NCBI RefSeq assembly: GCF_031454185.1
Contig: NZ_JAVDQI010000004.1
Coordinates: forward strand, 132,317 to 196,316
DNA length: 64,000 nt
Source of the DNA: Methanococcoides alaskense
GTDB lineage: Archaea > Halobacteriota > Methanosarcinia > Methanosarcinales > Methanosarcinaceae
Direction: 5' to 3'
The position numbers and the translations under genes were made by a program. The notes beneath the pieces were generated by a model. It made no database searches. It saw only the letters and a list, made by a program, of their open reading frames with translations, and was not told the DNA's origin. The first letter of the stretch is position 1. Each line of letters opens with the position of its first letter. This document shows, one piece after another, positions 1 through 9,363 of the stretch.

Positions 1-238
1 TATTAGTGTCTATTTCTATGAATAGTCGCTCTCAATAATAAATAATTGAGCTACCTTATGCAAATCTACTATATAAATCGTAACGTAAAATTATAAGGTT
101 CGCCACCCTTTCGTATTATGGCATTTTTAACTTTTTAAGTTCTTTGTTCTACGAAACAAAAATGTTCTCGATCAGGACAACATATCCAACTCGCGTTTCA
201 TCCTTTGAACAAAAATACAATGTCTGTTTTAAAGACAC

Positions 239-276
239 AAAAAAATAGAAAGTGTGAAGATCTTATTGATCTTCAC
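239..276 (-). terminator. Terminator of the PEF-CTERM gene
   Basis: Read on the minus strand, a 9-bp perfect stem (GTGAAGATC / GATCTTCAC, 254-262 and 268-276) with a 5-nt loop is followed by a T-rich run. It lies just past the stop codon at 287. The 238 bases before it hold no gene that I can support. Confidence 0.7.
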
Positions 277-286
277 CAATTATTGT

Positions 287-1309
287 TTAGTCTTTCCTAC
301 GCTGCATGAAGAATGCAAGTCCAATTATTGCAGCTACTGGAAGAGCAATAGTTGGGAACTCTGGAATTTCTTCTTCCTGGCAAGTCAATACAATCACTGG
401 GAATTCGATTTCAGAGAATGTCTGCGCTCCATAGATGTCTGTAGCAGTTACTCTTACTTTCCATTTATCATCGATCTGAGTGTCTGCTGCTGGAACAGTA
501 CTGCCAGTATGATCCCCTCTACCAGCAAAGTTATCATCCAAATAACCTGCGCCAACGTCAACAAACCAGCGGTATGTATAGACTACAGCATCTCCGTCAG
601 GGTCAGCTGGATTTGGGCCCATAACTGTTACTAGAAGATCACTATCATCGGCAACACAAGTAGGAACAGATAATTCTGGTACATATGGTGGAACATTTCC
701 TCCATAGCTATAGTTTACAACAAGTTTGCTAGAGTCAAGGGTTGTAGCCCATGTGTCTTCGTTATGATTCATATCAATGTCAATAAAAACAGTCATATTT
801 CCATCTGCAATGAGAGCAGGTGTAACATCAAATTCTGTAATACTCCACTGGCTACTTGCACCTTGAAGATAGACTGGATCAAAATCAATTCCATCTCCAG
901 TAATGTGATCAAATTCACCATTATTAACGTTTGAATCAACATCATATGCTCTAATGATCAACTTTACAGAATTGATTGTTAGGTTTGCATCGGTTGCATT
1001 AGGGAATGTGTGCATCCATCCATAATCTTCATCCCACCAACTGTAAATTCCAAAACCATATCCACTAGGGGCTATGTAGTGGGGTGCAGTACTACTACGA
1101 TCAACTTGCTGTGTAAATGTAAATGTTCCATCTCCATTGTCTACAGACCCTTCAATAGAAGCTGCCATTATTGAAACAGAGCTAATAGTGCTTGGATATG
1201 CGAGACTTGGATCTTCATTAAGATCGTTTTCTTCTGATGCTGCAGCGATACCTGTTAAAAAAAGACAGGCTACAGCTAATGCCATTATTATTTGTGTTCT
1301 TGTTTTCAT
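287..1309 (-). CDS. Secreted PEF-CTERM surface protein
   Basis: The protein has about 340 residues. It starts with a signal peptide (MKTRTQIIMALAVACLFLTG) and ends in the tripartite PEF-CTERM signal: P-E-F-P, a hydrophobic helix, then the basic tail QRRKD. PEF-CTERM proteins are known substrates of archaeosortases, which cut near PEF and join the protein to a surface anchor. The middle is Asp/Asn-rich and beta-like, with no catalytic motif I recognise. A second region, about residues 210-310, looks Ig/cadherin-like (PADPDGDAVVYTYRW). I chose the ATG at 1309 because GGTGG precedes it and it begins the signal peptide; an upstream in-frame ATG at 1381 would add 24 unsuitable residues. It is monocistronic with its own terminator. 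Surface location is well supported; function is unknown. Confidence 0.85.
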   Translation of the reverse strand: MKTRTQIIMALAVACLFLTGIAAASEENDLNEDPSLAYPSTISSVSIMAASIEGSVDNGDGTFTFTQQVDRSSTAPHYIAPSGYGFGIYSWWDEDYGWMHTFPNATDANLTINSVKLIIRAYDVDSNVNNGEFDHITGDGIDFDPVYLQGASSQWSITEFDVTPALIADGNMTVFIDIDMNHNEDTWATTLDSSKLVVNYSYGGNVPPYVPELSVPTCVADDSDLLVTVMGPNPADPDGDAVVYTYRWFVDVGAGYLDDNFAGRGDHTGSTVPAADTQIDDKWKVRVTATDIYGAQTFSEIEFPVIVLTCQEEEIPEFPTIALPVAAIIGLAFFMQRRKD

Positions 1310-1550
1310 CGTACCACCGTCTAGAACTTTGGATTTTAATTGGTTACGCTTATAGTGCATATTATTATGGCTTCTGTTCATAAAAATAGGTTTATGAACG
1401 AATAGATTAAGCAGTCATAACATATCACACCACACTTTAATATTCCGTTTATTAATATTTATATCGATTACATTCATAAATATATTATTTCATATTTAAA
1501 TATATAATTTTTACTTTTAATACAAATAAAAATATGTCTGCAAATCAATT

Positions 1551-2108
1551 TTAACCATGTAACAGCTTGATGACATCATGTTTTGTAACGAATCCTGTGG
1601 TAACTCCTTTCTCAACCACAAGGACCGCCGGATTTCTCTCAAGCATATGTGATATCTCATTAAGTTCAGTAGTAGGCGAAACTGTCGGGAAGGCATCACC
1701 CATTATATCCCTTATTCTCATCTGGGAAATATCCGATGCCTTTCTCTCGGTCATGACCTTAATGATAGTGTCTTCGGAAATACTTCCCAATGGAACTCCC
1801 TGATCGATAACCGGAACCTGTGAAAATCCATTCTCTTCCATCAGATGCACAGCGGATTCTACCGAATCATCAGAAGAAACAAAAATAACAAGCGTGTGCA
1901 TGATATCTCTTGCCAGCACTTTCTCCTTCTCTACTTCCTCAAAAGCAGTAAAGATCTTCCTGAGTGTCGATAGCCTCGGATCGACATCACCTGCTTCAAT
2001 ACGTGCTATTAAAGGTTGACTGACACCGGCACGTTTTGCAAGCGCGCTTTGGGTAAGGGTCAGATCGAGCCTTTTCTGTCGTAGCCTCTCAGGTGTTGGA
2101 AGTTGCAT
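1551..2108 (-). CDS. HTH-CBS domain transcriptional regulator
   Basis: This 185-residue protein has an N-terminal XRE-type helix-turn-helix (about residues 5-60; LTQSALAKRAGVSQPLIARI) followed by two CBS domains (about 65-120 and 125-183). CBS pairs usually sense adenine nucleotides, so the protein probably ties transcription to energy state; the regulated genes are unknown. This HTH-CBS fusion is common in methanogens. A perfect inverted repeat lies between a possible TATA box and the start codon, suggesting autoregulation. The ATG at 2108 is the natural start because the HTH begins soon after it. No neighbour is close enough to suggest an operon. Confidence 0.9.
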   Translation of the reverse strand: MQLPTPERLRQKRLDLTLTQSALAKRAGVSQPLIARIEAGDVDPRLSTLRKIFTAFEEVEKEKVLARDIMHTLVIFVSSDDSVESAVHLMEENGFSQVPVIDQGVPLGSISEDTIIKVMTERKASDISQMRIRDIMGDAFPTVSPTTELNEISHMLERNPAVLVVEKGVTTGFVTKHDVIKLLHG

Positions 2109-2111
2109 AAT

Positions 2112-2126
2112 ATTACTGATAGTAAT
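2112..2126. promoter_or_regulatory. Putative operator of the HTH-CBS gene
   Basis: ATTACT-GAT-AGTAAT is a perfect 6-bp inverted repeat three bases upstream of the HTH-CBS start codon. A TATA-like element read on the minus strand (AAATACTATA) lies just upstream, at about 2127-2136. A bound repressor here would cover the transcription start. The binding protein is inferred, possibly the gene product itself. Confidence 0.4.
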
Positions 2127-2176
2127 TATAGTATTTAAGGAATTTGACCCGTTAACAATATAAAAATATTAAATAA

Positions 2177-4174
2177 TCATTCAATGTCGCTTTTCAAAGG
2201 CATTGTGAACGTAAAAGTACTCCCTACATTAACTTCTGATTCCACCCATATTTCTCCGCCATGCATTTCCACAAAACGTTTCACAAGTGTGAGACCAAGC
2301 CCAGTTCCCTGCTGTACCTTTGAACTCATTTCTTCGAGTTGCCTGAACGGACTAAAAATAGCTCCAATATCTTCTTTGGCAATTCCCATTCCCGAATCCT
2401 TTACACTAACATAGAGCATTTCGTCCTTTACATTCGCAGCCACGACGATGCTTCCATTATCAGGCGTGAACTTTAGTGAATTGCTCAGCAGATTGTATAG
2501 TATCTGCTTGAATTTGGTCTTATCAGCTTCAACAACAATGGTGTTATCTGTGAGATCGGTAGATATACCGATCCTCTTTTTTTCGGCTATGGATGCGACC
2601 AGTATATTTACTTCCTCTATCGCAGAGGATACGTCGAATTCTTCAGGATGTAGTTCCATCCTTCCAGCTTCAACTTTTGAAAGGTCAAGAATATCGTTGA
2701 TCACATCCAGCAGGTGTTTTCCGCTTGAATTAATATTGTTCGCATATTTTGTTTGTTTATCATTGAGCGTTCCGAAGGTTCCCAGCAATAACATTTCAGA
2801 AAATCCGATGACAGCATTAAGAGGCGTTCTTAATTCATGGCTCATATTCGCAAGGAACTTACTTTTTGAACGGTTTGCAGCCTCTGCCTCGAGTTTTTCC
2901 TGCATGGTCATTTCAGCTTTTTTGCGCTCAGTGATGTCCCTCAAAATTGCCATGTCTGCAGGCTTACCTTCGAATTCAATATAAGAGGCACTTATCTCAA
3001 CAGGGATCTTCTTGCCATCCTTCGATAAAAGATCAATTTCATATCTGTATGGAATAGTCGAATCGTTTTTTATTCTCCTTTCGTATCTATCCAGTACCAA
3101 TTCCTTGTAATCTTCAGAGATAAGATCCAAAAGTGGGATTCCTATTACTTCCTCTTTTGTGCAGCCAATCATCTCGCCAAACTTTGAATTCGCAAATTTT
3201 ACTACATAATCTTGAATGAGAATAATACCATCATTTCCTTTTTCAACAAGGGTGGAATATTTCTCATCGCTTCTCTTCTTCTCTTCAATATAGTCTTCAA
3301 GAAGCAGGTTTTTTGCCGTAAGCTCATCTGTTTTTCTTTTGACCTTATCCTTAAGCATTAAATTTAGTATGATCAGAAGAGATATCGCCCATACCCCGAT
3401 GGCCAAATATGGGAGGAACTCTTTAAAAATATCTTTCTTTTGTTTAGGTAATTCCTGTGTAGGTGTTCCTACCAATGCTAAATATGAATTCATATCATTG
3501 AGGAGGTCGATATTGGTGCCATTCGCAACTGCAAAATACTGTCCAAAAGGTTCTGTTTCTATTGGGGTTACTTTCACATCATAACCGCTACTGTAATAAT
3601 TACCAAAAGTATAAGGTATTATTCCTGCATCTGCTTTCCCGCTATCGATATATTCCAGAATTGAGATGGTCTCAGCGACTTCAATATAGTTAGCTTGTAC
3701 CCTATATTTTTCCATCTGTTCTTTGAAATAATTAAAACTAAAGTCTTCTTCATTTCCTACGATCGTTTTACCTGAAAGATCAAGTATGGAATTTACTTCG
3801 AGCTCTGGCACTACATAGACCTGACTCCAGTAGACATGTGCGGGCTCTGTTGTAAAATTGAATACTGAATCTCTTTCTTCAGTATATGCAATATTGGTGA
3901 CAATATCGACCTCACCGTTCTCAAGGAATTCAAGTGCTTGTGCCCATGTGCACTCTACGTATTCTATCTCCCAGTCATTCTGTTCGGCCATATCATTGAT
4001 AAGATCAACAGTAATTCCAGCAGCATTACCATTCTCATCAGTGAATATCATTGGTTCATACTGGTATAGTGCAACTTTCACTTCTATTGCATTAACTGGG
4101 GCTGTCATTGAAAATAAGAGTATCAGTACAATTGCTATGAATAATATCCATCGGGTATTTGCTTTGCAGTTCAT
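2177..4174 (-). CDS. Sensor histidine kinase with extracellular SBP_bac_3 domain
   Basis: This protein of about 665 residues has a signal-anchor (about 8-30), an extracellular solute-binding protein family 3 domain (about 32-245, typical of amino acid-binding proteins), a membrane helix (about 255-275), a PAS domain (about 305-420), a HisKA domain with phospho-acceptor His in NMSHELRTPLN, and a HATPase domain with N box (NLLSNSLKFTP), G1 (DSGMGIAKED) and G2 (GTGLGLTLVKRF). The architecture suggests direct sensing of an external amino acid-like ligand; the ligand is unknown. No response regulator is adjacent. The ATG at 4174 is preferred over an upstream TTG at 4180. Confidence 0.9.
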   Translation of the reverse strand: MNCKANTRWILFIAIVLILLFSMTAPVNAIEVKVALYQYEPMIFTDENGNAAGITVDLINDMAEQNDWEIEYVECTWAQALEFLENGEVDIVTNIAYTEERDSVFNFTTEPAHVYWSQVYVVPELEVNSILDLSGKTIVGNEEDFSFNYFKEQMEKYRVQANYIEVAETISILEYIDSGKADAGIIPYTFGNYYSSGYDVKVTPIETEPFGQYFAVANGTNIDLLNDMNSYLALVGTPTQELPKQKKDIFKEFLPYLAIGVWAISLLIILNLMLKDKVKRKTDELTAKNLLLEDYIEEKKRSDEKYSTLVEKGNDGIILIQDYVVKFANSKFGEMIGCTKEEVIGIPLLDLISEDYKELVLDRYERRIKNDSTIPYRYEIDLLSKDGKKIPVEISASYIEFEGKPADMAILRDITERKKAEMTMQEKLEAEAANRSKSKFLANMSHELRTPLNAVIGFSEMLLLGTFGTLNDKQTKYANNINSSGKHLLDVINDILDLSKVEAGRMELHPEEFDVSSAIEEVNILVASIAEKKRIGISTDLTDNTIVVEADKTKFKQILYNLLSNSLKFTPDNGSIVVAANVKDEMLYVSVKDSGMGIAKEDIGAIFSPFRQLEEMSSKVQQGTGLGLTLVKRFVEMHGGEIWVESEVNVGSTFTFTMPLKSDIE

Positions 4175-4536
4175 GTTCAAGTATCCGAAGATCGAAGGGA
4201 AGTCAAGATATATTAGTGCATTATCGAGATGCTATTATTTTGTGCTTTATAAAATCGATTTGGTAATATAAATGTGTTTTGATAACCGAAATAATCTGAA
4301 AGATATGCGGAGGAAATTTTACCACATATGGACCTATCATATGATGTCGTTTATAGGGGTGCTGAATAGTTGCAACAGGTAGGCATTTATACGAGAGTTA
4401 TTCAAATGTAATAATGGGGATTGAGGTTAGTTCAACCGTTACATAATGGGACTGCGTTCTTTCCTTTGAGTTTCTGCCTTCCGATTATTCTATTTGATTG
4501 ATATGAATTCGGTGTGCTTTCAGCAAGGTGTCCGGT
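4175..4536. other. Intergenic region between divergent sensor kinases
   Basis: AT-rich DNA between two divergently transcribed histidine kinase genes; both promoters should lie here. TTTATACGAG near 4386 could be the TATA box of the plus-strand kinase. A GGAGG near 4311 precedes an ORF of only 13 codons, which I do not call as a gene. Confidence 0.4.
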
Positions 4537-6456
4537 ATGAAAATGGATGATGTACCTCTTAAAGTTAAATTGATCCTGTACATAGGGTTCAGTGTTCTCT
4601 TAGTGATGGCTGCTACTACAGCTATCATTATTTCAACCAGTACAGCCCAGCATGAGGATCTTGCATATAAGAAGTCCATAGAAAAAGCAAGCAACTATGC
4701 AAACCAGTTCAATTCGGATATGCAATCGAACATGGCCATTGCAAGGACAATTGAAAACACGCTTACCGTTTACAATTCCTCTGACAGGGATGAGGTCAAT
4801 GATATTCTAAGGGAAGTGCTGATCGCTAATCCCAATCTGATCGGTACCTATACGGGTTTTGAACCCAATGCGTTCGACGGAAAAGATGCTGAATATGCAG
4901 GCACTGAAGGGTATGATTCCACAGGTCGGCTTGTACCTTATTGGAACAAGATCGGTGGTACCATGTTCGTGGAACCCCTTATTGACTATGAGTCATCAGA
5001 TTATTATCAATTGCCAAAACAACTTGAGCAGGAAGTGCTGACAGAGCCATATCTGTATCAGGGTGAACTTATTGTGAGCTATGTATCCCCGATAATAAGG
5101 GAAGAGGAGTTCGTTGGTATTGGTGGTGTCGATGTATCGCTCAACTATATTGATGAGATCATTTCCAATGTTACTGCTTTTGAGAAGGGGTATGCTTTCA
5201 CTGTTAGTAATACAGGCATACTGTTGTCCCATCCTGTGCACAAGGAATGGATCGGGATGAAGACCCTTAATGATTTCAACGATACTGAGATCGCGATCAT
5301 GGCAGAGGATATCCTTGTTGGGCAGGGGGGTAATATAGAGACCGTTGATACTACCACAGGGGAGGATGTGATCATATTCTATGAACCGGTTCGTACAGGT
5401 AATTATTCTTTTATTCTGGTAATCCCGAAAGAGGACATGCTCGCAGATGTCATGGCCCTGCGGAATGAACTTATACTCATCTCATCGCTTGCACTTATTT
5501 TCATGGCAGGTGCAGCCTATCTCGTTGCGATATCCATAACCCGTCCGATAAACGAGATCGTTTCCAATTTTGAAGATATTTCTGATTCTGCCTTGAAGGG
5601 TGATCTGAACAGGAGGGCTGAGACAGATGTGGGGGTGGATTTCAGGAAGATACCCTCTGGTCTGAATGACATCCTTGGTTCGCTGCAGACTTATTCGGAT
5701 GATCTGGAAAAGGCCAATAAGGAGCTCAAATCACTGGATCAGATGAAGGATGTCTTCCTGTCAAATGTCAGCCATGAGCTAAGGACACCGCTTACCAGCA
5801 TTAAAGGCTATACCCAGAATGTGTATGATGAGTCCCTGGGTGATATCAACGGCCCACAAAAATCATCACTTGGAGCCGTGCTTCGCAATGCCGACAGGCT
5901 CAGGCGCCTGGTAAATTCTCTGCTATATATAAGTCAGGCACAGGCAGAGATAATTGAATACAAATTCAAAGAGTGTCATATAGCAAAAATAATAAGCAAC
6001 ACCATTATGGATACCATCATGCTCGTTGAAGCGAACGAGCTCCATATTGAAAAGAACATACCTTCAGATCTCCCGACCATCGAAGCCGATGAGGCCCATC
6101 TGGTCGATATGCTGAACAACATAGTCGATAATGCCATCAAGTTCACCCCTCCCGGTGGTGTGATCACCCTTGGGGCATCTGATGAAGAAAATGATCTGCA
6201 CCTCACTGTCAGTGACACCGGTATAGGTATTCCCAAAGAGCTGATCCCGAACCTGTTCAAGAAGTTCTACCAGATCGATTCGTCCATAAGACGAAAATAC
6301 GGCGGAACCGGTCTGGGTCTCTACATCTGTAAAAAGATCGTTGATGCCCATTCCGGTGAGATCTGGATCGAGAGTGAACCCCATAAGGGGACCACTGTTC
6401 ATATCAGACTTCCAAAGGTTAGGGATGGTGGGGAAGTTGGTGGAAATGAGGAATGA
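4537..6456 (+). CDS. Sensor histidine kinase with dCache domain
   Basis: The protein has about 639 residues. An N-terminal membrane helix (about 10-33) is followed by a large extracellular dCache-type domain (about 40-300), a second helix (about 308-330), a HAMP linker (about 332-385), a HisKA domain with the His box FLSNVSHELRTPLT, and a HATPase domain with N box (NIVDNAIKFTPPGG), G1 (DTGIGIPKEL) and G2 (GGTGLGLYICKKI). dCache domains bind small ligands such as amino acids, carboxylates or amines. The ATG at 4537 is chosen because AAGGTG lies about 6 bases upstream; a GTG at 4528 overlaps that site. No regulator gene is adjacent, so the output partner is unknown. Confidence 0.9.
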   Translation: MKMDDVPLKVKLILYIGFSVLLVMAATTAIIISTSTAQHEDLAYKKSIEKASNYANQFNSDMQSNMAIARTIENTLTVYNSSDRDEVNDILREVLIANPNLIGTYTGFEPNAFDGKDAEYAGTEGYDSTGRLVPYWNKIGGTMFVEPLIDYESSDYYQLPKQLEQEVLTEPYLYQGELIVSYVSPIIREEEFVGIGGVDVSLNYIDEIISNVTAFEKGYAFTVSNTGILLSHPVHKEWIGMKTLNDFNDTEIAIMAEDILVGQGGNIETVDTTTGEDVIIFYEPVRTGNYSFILVIPKEDMLADVMALRNELILISSLALIFMAGAAYLVAISITRPINEIVSNFEDISDSALKGDLNRRAETDVGVDFRKIPSGLNDILGSLQTYSDDLEKANKELKSLDQMKDVFLSNVSHELRTPLTSIKGYTQNVYDESLGDINGPQKSSLGAVLRNADRLRRLVNSLLYISQAQAEIIEYKFKECHIAKIISNTIMDTIMLVEANELHIEKNIPSDLPTIEADEAHLVDMLNNIVDNAIKFTPPGGVITLGASDEENDLHLTVSDTGIGIPKELIPNLFKKFYQIDSSIRRKYGGTGLGLYICKKIVDAHSGEIWIESEPHKGTTVHIRLPKVRDGGEVGGNEE

Positions 6457-6604
6457 GCTTTTTTGTAGGTATTTTCGAAAATCTAAAAGAAATCATTTTT
6501 ATATTAATTGTGAGTATTGAACTGTTGCCAGAATGAGCTAATGTCATCGTGGACAGCTTGATCCCAGGTAAATCTTAGTTAAAAACTTCAATGGGCACAA
6601 ATAT

Positions 6605-9361
6605 ATGAGTGATAATCGGAATCCGGAACAGAAAGCAAGGGATAGTATCGATAAGAAACTCACTGATTCCGGCTGGAAAGTTCTGAAAAAAAATGAGGTT
6701 GATTGGAATACTTCCCGTGGCATTGCTGTTAAGGAGTATTCGACCGAAGTGGGACCGGCTGATTATGTACTTTTTGTTAACAAAAGACCTGTTGGTATCA
6801 TTGAAGCTAAAAAAGATGAGGAAGGTCACCATCTGACCGTTGTTGAAGAGCAGGCAGGTGAATATGCTACGAGCAAACTGAAATACCTGAAAAATGATCC
6901 TCTTCCTTTTATTTATGAGAGTACCGGAAAGCTGACCAGATATACTGACCAGCGTGATCCGAAACCACGGTCCAGGCAAGTTTTCTCTTTTCATCGGCCG
7001 GAGACATTCGCTCCCTATCTTAAAAAGGAGATGTCATTAAGGGAAAGGTTACTTTCTCTACCTGAGTTAAAGACTGAGGGTCTGCGTGATTGCCAGATAA
7101 TGGCAATTGAAAATCTGGAGAGGTCCTTCAAGGACAATCGACCAAAGGCTTTGGTACAGATGGCGACAGGTTCCGGGAAAACCTATACTACTGTCACTTT
7201 CATTTACCGCTTGCTAAAATATGCGGATGCTAAAAAGATACTGTTCCTTGTTGATACCAGAAATCTGGGGGAGCAGGCAGAGCAGGAATTCATGGCCTAT
7301 ATGCCAAATGACGATAATCGTAAATTCACTGAGCTGTATAATGTGCAGCGTTTACGTTCCAATTATATCTCTTCGGACAGCCAGGTGTGTATTTCCACCA
7401 TCCAGCGTCTGTATTCCATCCTTAAGGGCGAGGAGCTGGACGATGAGGCCGAAACTCAGAATCCTGCTGAGAAGGACTGGCAGAAAAAGGAACCGCTTCC
7501 GGTTGTCTATAATGCGAGTATTCCTATTGAGGAGTTTGATTTTATTGTGGTCGATGAGTGCCACCGTTCCATCTACAACCTGTGGCAGCAGGTGATTGAT
7601 TATTTCGATTCGTTCCTTATCGGCCTGACTGCGACCCCGGATAAGCGTACCTTTGGTTTTTTCAATGAGAATGTGGTTAGCGAGTACGGTCATGAAGAAG
7701 CGGTGGCCGATGGCGTGAATGTCGGCTATGATGTGTACACCATTGAGACTGAGATAACCAAGAACGGCTCTCAGATCAAGGCTAAAGAGTTCGTGGACAA
7801 GCGGGAAAAACTTACCCGCAGGAAGCGCTGGGAACAGCTTGATGAGGATTATACGTATGCTGGCAATAAGCTTGACAGGGATGTTGTCAACCCAAGCCAG
7901 ATACGTAATGTGGTCAGGACCTTCAGGGATAAGCTGCCTGAGATATTCCCGGGAAGAGATGAGGTTCCAAAGACGCTAATATTTGCCAAGACCGACAGCC
8001 ATGCGGATGATATTATACAGATCGTGCGGGAAGAGTTCGGGGAAGGTAATGCTTTTTGCAAGAAGGTGACCTACAAGGTCGAGGAGGACCCGAAGTCGGT
8101 GCTGTCGCAGTTCCGTAATGATTACAATCCAAGAATTGCTGTGACGGTGGATATGATCGCTACCGGCACGGATGTTAAGCCGCTGGAATGTTTACTTTTC
8201 ATGAGGGATGTGAAGAGCCGGAACTATTTCGAGCAGATGAAGGGCAGAGGAACGCGGACAATGGGTTTCGATGACCTTAAAAAGGTGACACCCTCGACCG
8301 TTTCGGCTAAGACGCACTTTGTGATAGTGGATGCTGTGGGCGTTACTAAGAACATCAAGACCGACAGCAGACCGCTGGAGCGCAAAAAAGGGATCTCCCT
8401 GAAAGCCCTGCTGGAAGCGGTAACCTTTGGTGCTCAGGATGAGGACCTTTATATTTCACTGGCCAGCCGTTTGTCAAGGCTGAACAAACAGATCACCGAT
8501 GATGAGAGGGCAACTTTTGCTGAAAAGGCTAACGGAAAGGATATCAGTGCGGCTATAAGGGATCTGTTCAGTGCCTACAATCCTGACATAATCGATGCCA
8601 GAGCTGCCGGTATAAAGCAGCAGCAACCCCAGATGCCTGAACAGGAGGTACAGGAGCAGGCACAACAGGAGCTGATCGATGTTGCCAGATCTACTTTTTC
8701 AGGGGAGCTTAACGAGTATATCGAGAATGTACGCAGGGTGCATGATCAGATTATCGATACGGTGAATCTCGATACAGTCCTCAGGGCCGAGTGGGACAAG
8801 GACGCTGTTGTAAAAGCAGATGAACTTATCAGTGACTTCAAAGCCTATATGGAAGCCAATAAGGATGAGATCACAGCCTTCACCATCTTCTACAACCAGT
8901 CCTACCAGCGCAGGGATGTGACCTTCAAAATGATCAAGGAAGTGCTGGAAAAACTAAAGCTGGAAAAACCCCACCTCGCACCCTCAAGGGTCTGGCAGGC
9001 CTACGAGCAACTGGAAAAGGTCAACGGCAATTCCCCAAAGAACGAGCTTACAGCCCTCGTATCCCTTATCCGCAGAGTTACCGAGATCGACCCCGTCCTC
9101 ACAGCCTACGACCTGACCGTGAACAGGAACTTCCAGGACTGGGTATTCAGCAAACAGGCCGGAACCCTCAAGTTCAATGAGGACCAGATGAACTGGCTCC
9201 GAATGATAAAGGATTACGTATCCACCAGTTTCCATCTGGAACTCGATGACCTCGATTACACCCCTTTTGATGCTATGGGTGGACGTGGCAGGATGTACCA
9301 GCTTTTTGGTAATGAGATGAATGTGGTTATTAGTGAATTGAATGAGGCATTGGCGGTTTGA
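6605..9361 (+). CDS. hsdR: Type I restriction enzyme, R subunit
   Basis: This 918-residue ATP-dependent translocase/endonuclease is the cutting subunit of a type I R-M complex. The N-terminal nuclease domain carries the D...ExK pattern (GPADYVL, then GIIEAKK, about residues 50-70). The helicase domain shows Walker A (MATGSGKT, about 186-193), a DEAH-type Walker B with DECH (VDECHRS), the SAT-like motif TATPDKR and motif VI (QMKGRGTRT). The C-terminal part matches the helical region that docks on the methylase. It is the first gene of a five-gene locus (hsdR, ATPase, hsdS, ATPase, hsdM) and its stop overlaps the next gene's possible TTG start. No strong ribosome binding site precedes the ATG. 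Confidence 0.95.
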   Translation: MSDNRNPEQKARDSIDKKLTDSGWKVLKKNEVDWNTSRGIAVKEYSTEVGPADYVLFVNKRPVGIIEAKKDEEGHHLTVVEEQAGEYATSKLKYLKNDPLPFIYESTGKLTRYTDQRDPKPRSRQVFSFHRPETFAPYLKKEMSLRERLLSLPELKTEGLRDCQIMAIENLERSFKDNRPKALVQMATGSGKTYTTVTFIYRLLKYADAKKILFLVDTRNLGEQAEQEFMAYMPNDDNRKFTELYNVQRLRSNYISSDSQVCISTIQRLYSILKGEELDDEAETQNPAEKDWQKKEPLPVVYNASIPIEEFDFIVVDECHRSIYNLWQQVIDYFDSFLIGLTATPDKRTFGFFNENVVSEYGHEEAVADGVNVGYDVYTIETEITKNGSQIKAKEFVDKREKLTRRKRWEQLDEDYTYAGNKLDRDVVNPSQIRNVVRTFRDKLPEIFPGRDEVPKTLIFAKTDSHADDIIQIVREEFGEGNAFCKKVTYKVEEDPKSVLSQFRNDYNPRIAVTVDMIATGTDVKPLECLLFMRDVKSRNYFEQMKGRGTRTMGFDDLKKVTPSTVSAKTHFVIVDAVGVTKNIKTDSRPLERKKGISLKALLEAVTFGAQDEDLYISLASRLSRLNKQITDDERATFAEKANGKDISAAIRDLFSAYNPDIIDARAAGIKQQQPQMPEQEVQEQAQQELIDVARSTFSGELNEYIENVRRVHDQIIDTVNLDTVLRAEWDKDAVVKADELISDFKAYMEANKDEITAFTIFYNQSYQRRDVTFKMIKEVLEKLKLEKPHLAPSRVWQAYEQLEKVNGNSPKNELTALVSLIRRVTEIDPVLTAYDLTVNRNFQDWVFSKQAGTLKFNEDQMNWLRMIKDYVSTSFHLELDDLDYTPFDAMGGRGRMYQLFGNEMNVVISELNEALAV

Positions 9362-9363
9362 GG

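Noticed and set aside
4333..4420. A 13-codon frame from an ATG near 4327, ended by TAG and extendable to a double TAA if TAG were read as pyrrolysine.
   Set aside because: The GGAGG is too far from the ATG, the peptide resembles nothing, and short TAG-interrupted frames are common by chance.
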